This document shows positions 1 through 10,226 of a DNA stretch of 64,000 bases, piece by piece (positions within the stretch are counted from its first letter, which is position 1; each line of letters starts with the position of its first letter). The notes beneath the pieces were generated by a model. The model did not search any database. It was not told where the DNA came from and saw nothing but the letters and a program-made list of their open reading frames with translations. Source of the stretch: Moorella humiferrea. GTDB taxonomy: Bacteria > Bacillota > DSM-521 > Neomoorellales > Neomoorellaceae. Where the stretch lies: NCBI RefSeq assembly GCF_039233145.1, contig NZ_CP136419.1, forward strand, positions 1,090,001 through 1,154,000. Reading direction: 5' to 3'. Both the position numbers and the translations under genes were made by a program.

Positions 1-1
1 C

Positions 2-187
2 CTAAGAGATTATCTGCAAGTACCTCTCCCACAATTCGGGCAGCACTCTGCTGATTTGCAAGAAAAGGTGCAGAAAATAAGCGACCTCCAAATCCTGGAC
101 CGCATTCTGGAAGAACTGTTTACTGCTGATACTATAGAGGAAGCACGGGCAGTTATTTTAGTAAAGATCGCCGGGAACCTCCAGTAG
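2..187 (+). pseudogene. C-terminal remnant of an unrecognised protein, truncated by the window edge
   Basis: Sixty-one codons stay open from the window edge to a TAG at 185-187 and end in the helical segment DRILEELFTADTIEEARAV. The last 34 codons and the 3' flank recur at 910-1055. A related tail containing SADLQEKL appears at 10652-10741. The tails resemble those of Rpn/PD-(D/E)XK transposase-like proteins, but I cannot assign the family. It may be the end of an intact gene that begins outside the window. Confidence 0.4.
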
Positions 188-232
188 GTGCTTTTAGGCT
201 CCGAACAACTGCGCTGCCGGCTCAGGAGTACG
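87..232 (+). repeat. 146-bp direct repeat, copy A
   Basis: This stretch covers the end of the upstream reading frame and 45 bp of 3' flank. It matches 910-1055 over its full length without gaps and with only scattered substitutions. The two copies bracket the DUF433/DUF5615 toxin-antitoxin pair exactly, which suggests the cassette arrived with, or was captured by, a duplication of this gene tail. Confidence 0.85.
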
Positions 233-268
233 CCTAAATTATCCCTGCGGTGCAGAACCTAATTCTAG

Positions 269-523
<255 letters not shown>

Positions 524-539
524 ATTAAGGGGAATAAAG

Positions 540-905
540 ATGCTGAGATTTAAAATCGATGAAAATCTTCCCATTGAGATTGCTGATCTTCTCAGGGAAG
601 CAGGTTATGAAGCTGAAACTGTCTGGTCAGAACAAATCCAAGGATTTTCTGATATTGAACTTTTAGGTATTTGCCGGAATGAAAAGCGGGTTCTAGTTAC
701 CCTTGATATGGATTTTTCGGATATTCGCAGGTATAGACCTGAAGATTATCAAGGAATAATTTTACTTCGTATAGCGTCTCAAGGCAAACAGAGTGTTATA
801 AATCTTTTCAAAAAAGTCATCCCCCACCTACGTTATCAGAATCTTATTGGATATTTATGGATAGTACAAAAAGATCGAATCAGGATTAGAGGACCTGAAA
901 GATGA
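540..905 (+). CDS. DUF5615 PIN-like toxin
   Basis: This 121-aa protein belongs to DUF5615, a PIN-like nuclease fold paired with DUF433 antitoxins. Acidic motifs characteristic of the family are visible: FKIDENLP at residues 4-11 and LVTLDMDFSD near residues 55-65, which would hold the catalytic metal. The product presumably cleaves RNA, by family analogy. ATG 540 has AAGGGGA just upstream; a TTG start 18 codons earlier would overlap the antitoxin. The gene ends five bases before repeat copy B. Confidence 0.8.
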   Translation: MLRFKIDENLPIEIADLLREAGYEAETVWSEQIQGFSDIELLGICRNEKRVLVTLDMDFSDIRRYRPEDYQGIILLRIASQGKQSVINLFKKVIPHLRYQNLIGYLWIVQKDRIRIRGPER

Positions 906-909
906 AAGG

Positions 910-1055
910 TCCAAATCCTGGACCGCATTCTAGATGAGCTGTTTACTGCTGATACTATAGAAGAAGCGCGGGCAGTTATTTTAGGAAAGATCGCCGGGGG
1001 CCTCCAGTAGGTGCTTTTAGGCTCCGAACAACTGCGCTGCCGGCTCCGGGGTACG
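910..1055 (+). repeat. 146-bp direct repeat, copy B
   Basis: This is the second copy of 87-232, carrying the same protein tail (QILDRILDELFTADTIEEAR) and 3' flank. It has no start codon or upstream part of the gene, so it is a remnant. It sits between the DUF5615 stop and the Druantia-like operon. Confidence 0.85.
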
Positions 1056-1129
1056 GATTTGGGCACAAGAGAACAACCCTTCGCTTGTTCTTAGGTGACA
1101 CTGGGGCCATTGTTGAAGAAGGTGTAAGA

Positions 1130-4100
1130 ATGAACCTGTTGCAATGTTGCCATTTGAGCGATAGTGACAGGTACTTTGAGGAATTGTTAGCCGGCTCTGC
1201 AGATCTGTCCCTTTTAGGGAATATCGAGTTGAATCCTGAGGAACTCGATCACCTGGCGAAGTTGATTGCTGGGGAATTAGGGAAACCTGATTTTGCTCAA
1301 AGAGGCTCTTTAAGTGTCGCCGTCTTTCTTGTTGGCATGGGTGTGAATTATTATCATGACAACTTCTGGGCCCCTGTATATACCGCCCTCGGGCTGCCTC
1401 CCGGACAGATTAAATGGCAGCGGCTGTTAGGGGAGGCTTTTCTGGCAACCGTTGAGAAATATAATTTGCCTGCATTTTCGGATGAATTGCGTTATATTAT
1501 GCCTATCCTGGCCCACGGTATCGTCCCAAATGCATACCTGAACGACTATTTTAGCGATGTGGTGCTGGCCATATATTACGAAAGGGAAAGAGCAGGACTG
1601 CCGGTGATGGAGGCCGAGATAGCCCATCTGGCGACCAACTGGCGCCGGGACTATCATACCCGTAATGAACTGGAAAGAGAACTTGCCGAAGTAAAAGGCC
1701 ATGAAAGTTCTTTGGCCCTGGCCATGGATATGTGGAAAAACAAAGAAAAGTTGGAGCGGTTGCAGGACCTGCGGGCCGGGGTTGAAGATTCCGTAGAGTT
1801 AAAGGCCGCTTTGGCTGTTCCTGAAGGTTGGTTGGAACAGGCTGAAGCTGAACGGAGCCGCTTGCAGCAACAAATCGACGCCTACTATAGTTCATTGAAG
1901 CATTTGCAGGAGATTGCAGCCGTCCAAGAAGCCGGTCATGTCGAGATTAACGCGTTAAACAGGGCGATAGAAGACGCCGGCAAAGAAATAATGGGCCACT
2001 GGGATGATAGTTTTGCAGGCAAGATAGAGGGCCTGCCGGTCGATGAGATTAATAAGCTGGCTTGGGAATATACGGAAGGCAATCGGGTATTCGTAGGATC
2101 AGGTCGCTTTTGGGTATGGCTATTACGTTTGCTTTTACGTCGCCGGTACCGGCAGGTAAAGCAGTGCCGGCAGATGCTTGAAGAAAAGCTTGATGGTCTT
2201 CCTGTGCGAAGTGAGCTGATGGCTAATCCATGGCCGGCTTTGCCCAAGGTTTTACGGGAACTACAGCAGCTTTTACGGGATTATCATAAGTTAGAAATAC
2301 TTTTAGAGAACCTTCGTAAAGCAGAGCAGGGAATTTTTGCGACCAGCCCTGCCCTTGATAGAATTTCCGAAACAGAAATCGCCCTCTGGCAGGAGAGGTT
2401 AACTAAACTGAACAGAAAAATAGCCGAATATAAAATGAATCTGGTCCGGCTGGGCAAAGGCGATTTAGAAGAAGGGTTGAGGAAGCTGTCTGAACAGAGG
2501 AGTATTCGCTGCGAAATTGAGACTATTGTGGCGGAACTCAATCGTGATGATATTGATTCCTTGGTGGCTATATTGCCATTGATAGAAAAGTACCCTGAGG
2601 AAACTTCCCTGTTCAATGACTTGATTGCTATCCGGGAGAAGGAAAATAATATCTTGGAAAAACTTAAAACAATTAAAGAACCGTTATATTTCCTTAATGA
2701 ATCAACCCGTATATTTATATTGCAGGGTGGGAACCTGGCGGAAAAATTCGTATTTCATTCCCTGTTATTAATGCAAAAACTCGACAAAGGTGAGGAACCC
2801 ATTGGCGATATTGTCTTACCCTCGCGGATTATTCGGGCTATGGAAAAGTGGTGGTACCAGCAGGGTAAAGACATGCTTGATAAAATGCGCTCCTCAAGGG
2901 GTGAGGACAGGGAGTCGTACGGCGTGACTTTACGGCGGCCGGTTATCAAATTGGATACTATCGCAAGATCCATCAAGGTTGAATTCCCCGAACAAACGGT
3001 GGGAGGACCGGCAAGGGCAACATTGGTGATACGGGGAAAAAGCGGTACTGTAAGAGAGGTCAATATCCCGGTACATAAAGTGGGAGAAGGGCAGTATAGG
3101 ACCGGAATTGTTGACGTTAATCTCGAGCCGCCGGAACCTGTTTATCACTTTGAGTTTCGCGCCGGGGAAATTTTTCGCTCCTGGAAGATTAACGGTATCG
3201 ACGGCAATAATGCTTGCTTGCTTTTTAGTTCGCAAAGAAAGCTGATCGAAGACGAACGGCTGCCGGAAGACGGTGCTTATCTGGTTGCTCCTGCCGGCAG
3301 CAGGGTGATGCCTGTCGAGGCGGTAAAAGAACAGGAAAGATTGACAGGTTCCTGGTCGGATTATGAATACTGGTATCTGGATCTAGATGGAATTGATGCA
3401 GTGCTGGTCAGGAATGAAAAAGAGGCAGCGGTTTTTAAAAAGCTCCCGGAAAAACTGGAACCAGGGTTACTTGGAGGAGAAGAAATAGTTATCGTAAAAA
3501 CAAGGGAGGGACCGGTCTACCGGGGTAAACTACCGATGCTCTTGTTCTCGAAAAACGAGCAGGAAGAGCTGCGCTCTTATGGTGTGCGCCTGGACTGGGC
3601 CGGGGTTGCTAAATATGTTTCTTTAGATACCCCGGGGGCGGTTATCAGTAAGGATGATATTATTTTTGTACCCCTTGCCGTTCTCTTCGGCGATGTATAT
3701 GGAGTATGCGGGATTACTTTGATTTACCGGGAGAGCGTCCTGTGGCATCAAAAGTGTGTCGTGGTGCCCGATTTGACATTAGAGTTTGATCGGGTGATAT
3801 ACAGCCCTCAAGATGGAAAAAGAGAAACAGGGCGATTGGAATTAAGTTCGCGGCATTATTTTACTTTCTTCGTCCGGCCCCCGGCGCAACTGGTCGAAAG
3901 CTCACCCGGCAGGACCCTGGTTGAGTTTGATACCCGCCAAAACCAGATTGTTGGACAATTGGGTTATTCTATAGATCAAGATAACGACTTCCGGGTGGAA
4001 GTTTATATAGATATTCCCGCTGTTCGTTGGCGGGGAAGTGCCGATACTCCCTGGAAAGCGGAAGTCGAAGAGATCTGGCATGAAGAACTGGGTGAAATCG

Positions 4101-5050
4101 AGGTTAAATTGCCGGCGTGTATTTCGGGAATGGTTAAATTGGCATTAGACAATGGGCGGCAGGTTATCTCCCGCCAGATAAGAAAAGGAGTTGCCGTCTT
4201 TAATTTGCGCCAGCTCAGTGACACCCTGGGGAGTGATAACCTGCCGGTTCACGATTTATATCTAAGTTTTCAGGATAGTACTATTCCGGCGTGTCTTTTG
4301 GTGCGCGTGCGGATGCGCTGGCAGGTTGCCGATATTTCTATAGTGCAGAGGTTAGAGGGCGAAAGACGTATCGTTGTTCTGGCCTGGCAAGATTTCGGGG
4401 TAGTTACCAATAGAATTGTACGTTTGTGGCCGTTAGGGTTGCCAGGGGCAGATATGCTTGAACGCCGTGTCCCTGACGGCGTATCCAAGGTGGAGATTAG
4501 GGAACATTACAGGCGGCTGCCGGCGGGCGGCTACAGGCTGCAGTTTACTATCGATGATCCCTGGGAAGAAGATGAAGTTTTACTGCCGGATCCTGAAAGC
4601 GAAAACTGCATAGATGTAATGCTTGGCGATAAAGCGGAAATATTACAGGATATATTGCAAAATGGGCTGTTGATCGAATCTTTTGCCTGTGAGGGCGAAA
4701 TTATCCCGGCCGGAAGATTATACTGGATCCAGGATATTGCTATAAAACCCGAGTTTCTGGGAGAGGAACGGTTCCAGGGCAACATTTGTACTGTTGATGA
4801 GCACGGCAATACGATTATCCTGGATTGTAATCCGGTAAGCTTTTATCTGGATTTAGATGAATTAAGCAGGTTGCCTTTTCTGATAGATAGAGATAGGGAC
4901 GGGGCGACATATTGCAAAAGATGCCGGGTATTGTTTTGGGAGATAGCTCATCAAGAATGCGGGCGTCAAGGGCAAGTAATTCTGCCTGAATATATTTTCG
5001 TCCAGATAAGGAGAGGTAAAAATGGGCCTGGATCCGTTGCGGACAACTGA
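1130..5050 (+). CDS. Large coiled-coil protein, candidate DruH-like component of a two-gene defence system
   Basis: The product is 1306 aa with no domain I can name. An N-terminal globular region (about 1-190) is followed by a charged coiled-coil stretch (about 190-480). A long region rich in predicted beta strands continues to a C-terminal Cys pair (CKRC) near residue 1270. ATG 1130 follows GAAGAAGGTG; a TTG 15 codons upstream is less likely. The last 29 bases overlap the helicase gene, so the two are translated together. Size, order and partner match Druantia type III, where DruH of unknown biochemistry precedes the DruE helicase. The assignment rests on architecture, not on recognisable DruH motifs. 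Confidence 0.5.
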   Translation: MNLLQCCHLSDSDRYFEELLAGSADLSLLGNIELNPEELDHLAKLIAGELGKPDFAQRGSLSVAVFLVGMGVNYYHDNFWAPVYTALGLPPGQIKWQRLLGEAFLATVEKYNLPAFSDELRYIMPILAHGIVPNAYLNDYFSDVVLAIYYERERAGLPVMEAEIAHLATNWRRDYHTRNELERELAEVKGHESSLALAMDMWKNKEKLERLQDLRAGVEDSVELKAALAVPEGWLEQAEAERSRLQQQIDAYYSSLKHLQEIAAVQEAGHVEINALNRAIEDAGKEIMGHWDDSFAGKIEGLPVDEINKLAWEYTEGNRVFVGSGRFWVWLLRLLLRRRYRQVKQCRQMLEEKLDGLPVRSELMANPWPALPKVLRELQQLLRDYHKLEILLENLRKAEQGIFATSPALDRISETEIALWQERLTKLNRKIAEYKMNLVRLGKGDLEEGLRKLSEQRSIRCEIETIVAELNRDDIDSLVAILPLIEKYPEETSLFNDLIAIREKENNILEKLKTIKEPLYFLNESTRIFILQGGNLAEKFVFHSLLLMQKLDKGEEPIGDIVLPSRIIRAMEKWWYQQGKDMLDKMRSSRGEDRESYGVTLRRPVIKLDTIARSIKVEFPEQTVGGPARATLVIRGKSGTVREVNIPVHKVGEGQYRTGIVDVNLEPPEPVYHFEFRAGEIFRSWKINGIDGNNACLLFSSQRKLIEDERLPEDGAYLVAPAGSRVMPVEAVKEQERLTGSWSDYEYWYLDLDGIDAVLVRNEKEAAVFKKLPEKLEPGLLGGEEIVIVKTREGPVYRGKLPMLLFSKNEQEELRSYGVRLDWAGVAKYVSLDTPGAVISKDDIIFVPLAVLFGDVYGVCGITLIYRESVLWHQKCVVVPDLTLEFDRVIYSPQDGKRETGRLELSSRHYFTFFVRPPAQLVESSPGRTLVEFDTRQNQIVGQLGYSIDQDNDFRVEVYIDIPAVRWRGSADTPWKAEVEEIWHEELGEIEVKLPACISGMVKLALDNGRQVISRQIRKGVAVFNLRQLSDTLGSDNLPVHDLYLSFQDSTIPACLLVRVRMRWQVADISIVQRLEGERRIVVLAWQDFGVVTNRIVRLWPLGLPGADMLERRVPDGVSKVEIREHYRRLPAGGYRLQFTIDDPWEEDEVLLPDPESENCIDVMLGDKAEILQDILQNGLLIESFACEGEIIPAGRLYWIQDIAIKPEFLGEERFQGNICTVDEHGNTIILDCNPVSFYLDLDELSRLPFLIDRDRDGATYCKRCRVLFWEIAHQECGRQGQVILPEYIFVQIRRGKNGPGSVADN

Positions 5051-8000
5051 GGCGGTAGTCGGCAAATACCTGGATTATTTAGAGACGACCTTTGCTTTTA
5101 AAGATACGGACCTGCGTCGGCAGTTGGCAGAGGAATTGAGTAAGGAAGGAAAGTTTGCCAAAGGTCCTATCTTGGAGGCCATCCCCCCCTTCAAGACCGG
5201 CTGCTCAATAGATGAGCTGATTGAGCAGGGTGTGTTATCACCAGAATTTAGGAAACTACAAACACCAGCTTTGCCGCTGGAGCGTCCCCTGTATTTACAT
5301 CAAGAAATTGCCATACGCAAATTAGTTGAAAATAGAAGGAATATCATTATTGCAACTGGTACGGGCAGCGGCAAGACGGAAACATTCCTGGTGCCTATTC
5401 TCAATTACTTATTCCGGCAACAGGAAGAGGGTATCCTCGGTCCGGGGGTGCGGGCCTTGTTGCTGTACCCCATGAATGCCCTGGCCAATGACCAGTTAAA
5501 AAGACTGCGCACCCTGTTAAAGAATTATCCAGCTATTACTTTTGGTAGCTATACTGGTGAGACAGAAAGGGATGAGAGAAAGGCAATTGAACAGTTCAGA
5601 AGAATGAATCCCCGGGAAGATTTGCTGCCCAATCAATTGTTGTCCCGGGAGCAAATGCAGGCAACCCCGCCGCACATTTTACTTACCAACTATGCTATGC
5701 TGGAATATTTATTGCTGCGGCCCCAGGATAATGTTTTTTTTGATGGTGAATATGCCCGGGATTGGCGGTTTATCGTGATTGATGAGGTCCATACCTATTC
5801 CGGAGCTAAAGGAATAGAGATGGCCATGCTCCTACGCAGGCTGAAAGATAGGGTTTGTGAAAGCAGGCCTGGCACCCTGCAGTGTATAGGTACTAGTGCT
5901 ACATTAGGTGTAGATGAAAAAGGGTTCCGGGAAGTGACTGAGCTTGGAACCAAGCTTTTTGGCGAAAAGTTTGAATGGATCGAAGATAATCCTGCCCGGC
6001 AAGATGTGGTAGTGGCCTTTAAAAAACATTTAAAGGTTGCTGAGAGCAGTTGGGGCAAACCTGGGAGTGAGCTTTACGGCAAATGGTCGGAAGTTATTGA
6101 TGGCGATGAGCCAGACAAGATTGAAAGGTTAATAGCTGGCGGGTTGGAATCAGGTATTCCCCAAAATATTTTAACTCTGGCGCAAAAAGATTGCCGGGGG
6201 GAATGGTCCAGATTTATTTATCTGGTACTTTCGGGAGACAGCAGGGTTATTACCCTGCAACAGAGACTGGAACAGGGGCCTTGTTTTCTACAGGATGTTG
6301 CCCGGGAATTATTTCCCGGGGTCCAGGACGGTCAAAACCGCCTGGTAGCATTGGTTTATCTGGCCAATAAGGCCAGGCTGGAACCCGGAAGCCAATCCCT
6401 GCTGCCGGCCAGATACCATTTATTTATCCGGGCACTAGAAGGTGCGTATGTTTCTTTGCTCCCTGAAAAGAGGCTTTATCTGGAACGACGGGAACAGATT
6501 AAAGGTGCAGATGGTAAAATGTTTCCTGTATTTGAAGCAGCTACCTGCCGTCAATGTGATGCGCTGTATCTTGTAGGCGAAGTGGTACGTGGAGGGGAAC
6601 ACGATATTCTTAAACAGCCGGGCAGGCGTTTCTATGAAGACAATAACAACCTTGTCTATTTTTTGCTCCTTGACGATAAAATGCCGGTTCCCGAGAATGA
6701 AGATGAAATAGTGGCAAGCGGTGAGGATATACCGCCAGGAGAGGAATATCATTTATGTGGTGGGTGCGGGGCCGTCAGGCCTAAAACTGATGCTGCAACC
6801 CTTTGTAGTTGTGGTGAGAAAAGCTTATTTTTGGTAATTAAAGTCTCCGCTAAAAACGGGAATGTATATAAGTGCCCGGCCTGCGGGAGCATTAATTCTC
6901 TCGGTTCCGTGGTGCGGCGGTTTGTCCTCGGTGCGGAGGCGGTTACCAGCGTTCTGGCGACTGCCCTTTACCAGCAGATACCGGAGCAGGTGGAAGTAAT
7001 GCAAGATGATGATACTGAAACAGACGACTGGGAGGTTCCCGACAATATAAGCTTTCACAAAAGTAATCGTCGCCTGCTTATTTTTTCCGACAGCCGCCAG
7101 GATGCCGCTTATTTTTCTACTTATTTGCAAGCCTCATACAATCAAATTTTGCAGCGCCGCCTAATTATCATGACGCTGGAGAAGTATAAAAGCCAGGTGG
7201 TGGCCAATGAATGGCGGGTAAACGATCTGGCAAACTTTGTTAAAAGGATGTTGTATGATCTGCAATTGTTCCCGCAAATGAGTATGCAGCAGTTGGAAAT
7301 AGAAGCATGGAAATGGGTGTTGCATGAATTCATTGTCAGCGATCGCATTATCGGCTTGGAAGGGCTGGGTTTAGTTGGTTTTAAGCCGGTATTACCGCCG
7401 GGTTGGAACCCACCCAGGGCTTTGTGTAAAGAACCGTGGAATTTTACGGTTGCAGAGGCTACTGATTTAATCATGGTTTTGCTGGACACGGTCAGAAAAA
7501 GCGGCGCCGTTCGTTTTCCGGATGTTGTGGATCCCCGAGATCCTTTCTTTGCACCTAGAAATAAAGAGTTTTATTTTAAAGAAAACATGTCTTACCCCGG
7601 CCGGGTTTACAGTTGGACTCCTACCCGCAAGGGTGGCAATAACTCCCGTATGGATTATTTATTACGCCTGGCTGCTGTGCAGGGCGGGATTGACCGCGAA
7701 AAAGTCGAAGAGCTGCTGGTGCAAATTTGGAACCGGTTGTTAACGGGTGAAAGGGCGCCGTGGAAGGGCCATTTTTCCAGCCATCATGAGTCCCAGGGCC
7801 TGGGGGAAGTATACTGCCTGAAACCGGAATACTGGCGGGTGCTGCCGGCAGTAGTTGATGATACTGTTACCTGGTATCGCTGCAGCAGGTGCCGGCGCCT
7901 GACGTTATATAACATTAAAGGTGTTTGCCCGACTTACCGGTGTGATGGCCAGTTGGTCGCCTGCAATCCAGCTCAGGAAATGGCCGGCAACCACTACCGA

Positions 8001-9857
8001 AAATTGTATCTGGATATATTGCCCTTGATCATGCAAACCAGTGAACATACAGCCCAGCTTACTACAGAGAAGGCTGCTGAAATACAGCAAAAATTTAATG
8101 ATGGGCAGATTAATGTTTTAAGTTGTTCTACTACCTTTGAGCTGGGGGTTGACGTCGGAGAACTGGAAACTGTTTTTATGCGTAATGTACCGCCTTCGGC
8201 TACCAATTACATCCAGCGGGCCGGCAGGGCAGGGAGGAGAACAGATTCTACGGCCTTTGTCCTTACCTTTGCTCAGCGTCATTCCCATGACTTTTCTCAT
8301 TATAATGAACCCCTGCGAATTATTAAAGGCGAAATCCGGCCACCCCATATAAAGATTAGCAATGACAAAATTATAAAGCGACATATGTATGCCGTCGCCC
8401 TGGCAATGTTTTGGAAATTAAGGCCGGAGTATTTCGGGCAGGTCAAAACCTTTTTCCCTGAATCTGGTGAGACGGCCTCTCAGGCGTTAGGAAAATTGTT
8501 GCGTGATAAACCCGGGGAATTACAAAAAAGTCTTAGTAGGATTATTCCCAACGAGATGCAGGAAAGACTGGGGGTTCATGACTGGAGCTGGCTGGACGGA
8601 CTTTTAGTTGAAACCGTTGGCGTACTGAGCAAGGCAGAGGCGAAGGTAATGGCGGATTTGCGCGAATTGAAAGCCATTGAAGCAGAGTATAGCAGGACCA
8701 AAAACCACTTGAAAGCCCAGGCCGTCCATAAAACCATTAATACCATTGAAAAGCGTTATATTCTAGATTTTCTGGCGCAACAAAATGTAATTCCCAAGTA
8801 TGGCTTTCCGGTAGATGTGGTGGAATTACAGATTTACCATCACGGTGAAGAAGCCAGGGGTCTGGAGCTGGATAGGGATCTCAAAGTTGCTTTGTCTGAA
8901 TATGCACCTGGGAGTCAGGTGATAGCAGGAGGCAAATTATGGACCAGCAAGTATATTAAAAAACTTCCAGACCGGAATCCTGTGGAATACGCCTACGCGA
9001 TCTGTGATTACTGCGGGTACTACCAGAGCGATATAGCCGAAAAAAATACCCCTATGGATACCTGCATTTGTGGTAATAAAATAGGAAACAATCGCGGTAT
9101 ATTTATTGTCCCGGAATTTGGCTTTATTGCCGGGCCGCCTGAAACGCCTACAATGACCAAACCACAAAAGACGTATACCACCAGGAAATTCTTTGCTCAG
9201 GAAGAAAATATCGAACAGGAAATTACCTTTACTTTAAACGGTTTCAAGCTCAATTTGCAAGCCGGCGCCGGCAGGCTGGCCGTAATTAATAGTGCCGGGA
9301 AGAAGGGGTTTAAAATCTGCCAGTCTTGCGGCTATGCTGAGGTTAATACCGGGGAGCCCCTGGGTCCCCACGAGACGCCCTGGGGGATAAAATGTAATGG
9401 TAGAGCTGCCCGTTATTCATTGGGTTACGAGTTTTACACTGATGTTTTAAGATTATGGTTTCCGGAATACCATGATCAACGTGAGGGTTTCTGGGAGTCT
9501 GTCTTATACGGCATTTTAGAGGGAGCCTGCAGTGCACTGGACATTGAGCGCCAGGATGTCGATGGTACTTTATACCCCTATGCAGGCAATCCTTACAGCC
9601 CTGCGCTGGTATTATTTGATGATGTGCCGGGTGGCGCAGGCCATGTCAAGCGGATTGCGGAAAAAGATAATCTGATGCGAGCTCTGCACCGGACGTTGGC
9701 GATACTCTCCAGATGCGAATGCGGTGGTAGTCTGGCCAACACAAGTTGCTACGGTTGCCTGCGCAATTATACCAACCAGTATTGCCATGATAAACTGAAC
9801 AGGGGCTATGTAATAGAGTTTATAAAGAAACTGTTAAGTAGTTCTCCTTCTGTCTAA
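5022..9857 (+). CDS. DEAD/DEAH superfamily 2 helicase with DUF1998-type C-terminus, candidate DruE-like
   Basis: The 1611-aa protein has all main SF2 helicase motifs. Walker A is ATGTGSGKT at 111-119, motif II is DEVH at 254-257, motif III is SAT at 292-294 and motif VI is QRAGRAGRR at 1065-1073. Several CxxC pairs occupy the insert between the RecA lobes, and a Cys-rich tail starting at C1565 (CECGG...CYGCLRNY) is typical of DUF1998/MZB helicases. The N-terminal 90 residues resemble the leader seen in Druantia DruE-type proteins. ATG 5022 has AAGGAGAGG upstream and overlaps the previous gene. It probably unwinds or translocates on nucleic acid during anti-phage defence; a DNA-repair role such as MrfA is the alternative. 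Confidence 0.75.
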   Translation: MGLDPLRTTEAVVGKYLDYLETTFAFKDTDLRRQLAEELSKEGKFAKGPILEAIPPFKTGCSIDELIEQGVLSPEFRKLQTPALPLERPLYLHQEIAIRKLVENRRNIIIATGTGSGKTETFLVPILNYLFRQQEEGILGPGVRALLLYPMNALANDQLKRLRTLLKNYPAITFGSYTGETERDERKAIEQFRRMNPREDLLPNQLLSREQMQATPPHILLTNYAMLEYLLLRPQDNVFFDGEYARDWRFIVIDEVHTYSGAKGIEMAMLLRRLKDRVCESRPGTLQCIGTSATLGVDEKGFREVTELGTKLFGEKFEWIEDNPARQDVVVAFKKHLKVAESSWGKPGSELYGKWSEVIDGDEPDKIERLIAGGLESGIPQNILTLAQKDCRGEWSRFIYLVLSGDSRVITLQQRLEQGPCFLQDVARELFPGVQDGQNRLVALVYLANKARLEPGSQSLLPARYHLFIRALEGAYVSLLPEKRLYLERREQIKGADGKMFPVFEAATCRQCDALYLVGEVVRGGEHDILKQPGRRFYEDNNNLVYFLLLDDKMPVPENEDEIVASGEDIPPGEEYHLCGGCGAVRPKTDAATLCSCGEKSLFLVIKVSAKNGNVYKCPACGSINSLGSVVRRFVLGAEAVTSVLATALYQQIPEQVEVMQDDDTETDDWEVPDNISFHKSNRRLLIFSDSRQDAAYFSTYLQASYNQILQRRLIIMTLEKYKSQVVANEWRVNDLANFVKRMLYDLQLFPQMSMQQLEIEAWKWVLHEFIVSDRIIGLEGLGLVGFKPVLPPGWNPPRALCKEPWNFTVAEATDLIMVLLDTVRKSGAVRFPDVVDPRDPFFAPRNKEFYFKENMSYPGRVYSWTPTRKGGNNSRMDYLLRLAAVQGGIDREKVEELLVQIWNRLLTGERAPWKGHFSSHHESQGLGEVYCLKPEYWRVLPAVVDDTVTWYRCSRCRRLTLYNIKGVCPTYRCDGQLVACNPAQEMAGNHYRKLYLDILPLIMQTSEHTAQLTTEKAAEIQQKFNDGQINVLSCSTTFELGVDVGELETVFMRNVPPSATNYIQRAGRAGRRTDSTAFVLTFAQRHSHDFSHYNEPLRIIKGEIRPPHIKISNDKIIKRHMYAVALAMFWKLRPEYFGQVKTFFPESGETASQALGKLLRDKPGELQKSLSRIIPNEMQERLGVHDWSWLDGLLVETVGVLSKAEAKVMADLRELKAIEAEYSRTKNHLKAQAVHKTINTIEKRYILDFLAQQNVIPKYGFPVDVVELQIYHHGEEARGLELDRDLKVALSEYAPGSQVIAGGKLWTSKYIKKLPDRNPVEYAYAICDYCGYYQSDIAEKNTPMDTCICGNKIGNNRGIFIVPEFGFIAGPPETPTMTKPQKTYTTRKFFAQEENIEQEITFTLNGFKLNLQAGAGRLAVINSAGKKGFKICQSCGYAEVNTGEPLGPHETPWGIKCNGRAARYSLGYEFYTDVLRLWFPEYHDQREGFWESVLYGILEGACSALDIERQDVDGTLYPYAGNPYSPALVLFDDVPGGAGHVKRIAEKDNLMRALHRTLAILSRCECGGSLANTSCYGCLRNYTNQYCHDKLNRGYVIEFIKKLLSSSPSV

Positions 9858-9937
9858 CGGGCGATTTGGGGATCGGCGGTAAGGATGGGCAGGTTTTCTA
9901 TCCGGGCGTGGGTAGCAAGAAGCTGAAAGGCCTTGCA
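9854..9937 (-). pseudogene. Remnant of a PIN-domain (VapC-like) toxin, C-terminal part
   Basis: On the minus strand about 28 codons read KAFQLLATHARIENLPILTA followed by DPQIAR and a TAG that overlaps the helicase stop codon. The pattern LATHARxxNLPILTAD is the usual last helix-strand of a PIN toxin with its final acidic residue. No start or upstream catalytic part is present, so this is debris of another toxin-antitoxin module. Confidence 0.5.
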
Positions 9938-9983
9938 TATCACGTAAATATGGGTTACACTTATTTACGTGGAGGTGTTTAAA

Positions 9984-10226
9984 ATGGAATACCAAAATAT
10001 TACTTTATCCCTACCAAAGCAGGTACTGCAAAGGGTTAAGCATATAGCCATAGAGAGGCAAACCTCTGTGTCAGGCCTTTTGGCTCGAACCCTTGAGGAA
10101 CTCGTCCGGCAAGAAGATAGCTACGCCAAGGCTCGCGAACGCCATACTGCTTTGTTAAGAAATGGTGTTTGCCTTGGTACCGAGGGTAGAATTACTTGGC
10201 GGAGAGCAGATATCCATGAACGATAA
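9984..10226 (+). CDS. Ribbon-helix-helix (CopG-like) antitoxin
   Basis: This is an 80-aa protein with an N-terminal strand and two helices (ITLSLPKQVLQRVKHIAIER, then TSVSGLLARTLEELV), the layout of a ribbon-helix-helix DNA-binding antitoxin. The C-terminal part should contact the toxin. ATG 9984 lies eight bases after GGAGG at 9971-9975; a GTG at 9969 sits too close to it. The gene overlaps the PIN toxin gene by 11 bases. Confidence 0.7.
   Translation: MEYQNITLSLPKQVLQRVKHIAIERQTSVSGLLARTLEELVRQEDSYAKARERHTALLRNGVCLGTEGRITWRRADIHER

Noticed and set aside
836-1066. Minus-strand open frame over repeat copy B
   Set aside because: It is antisense to the repeat and the DUF5615 end, has Arg/Ser-rich composition typical of a shadow frame, and no ribosome binding site.
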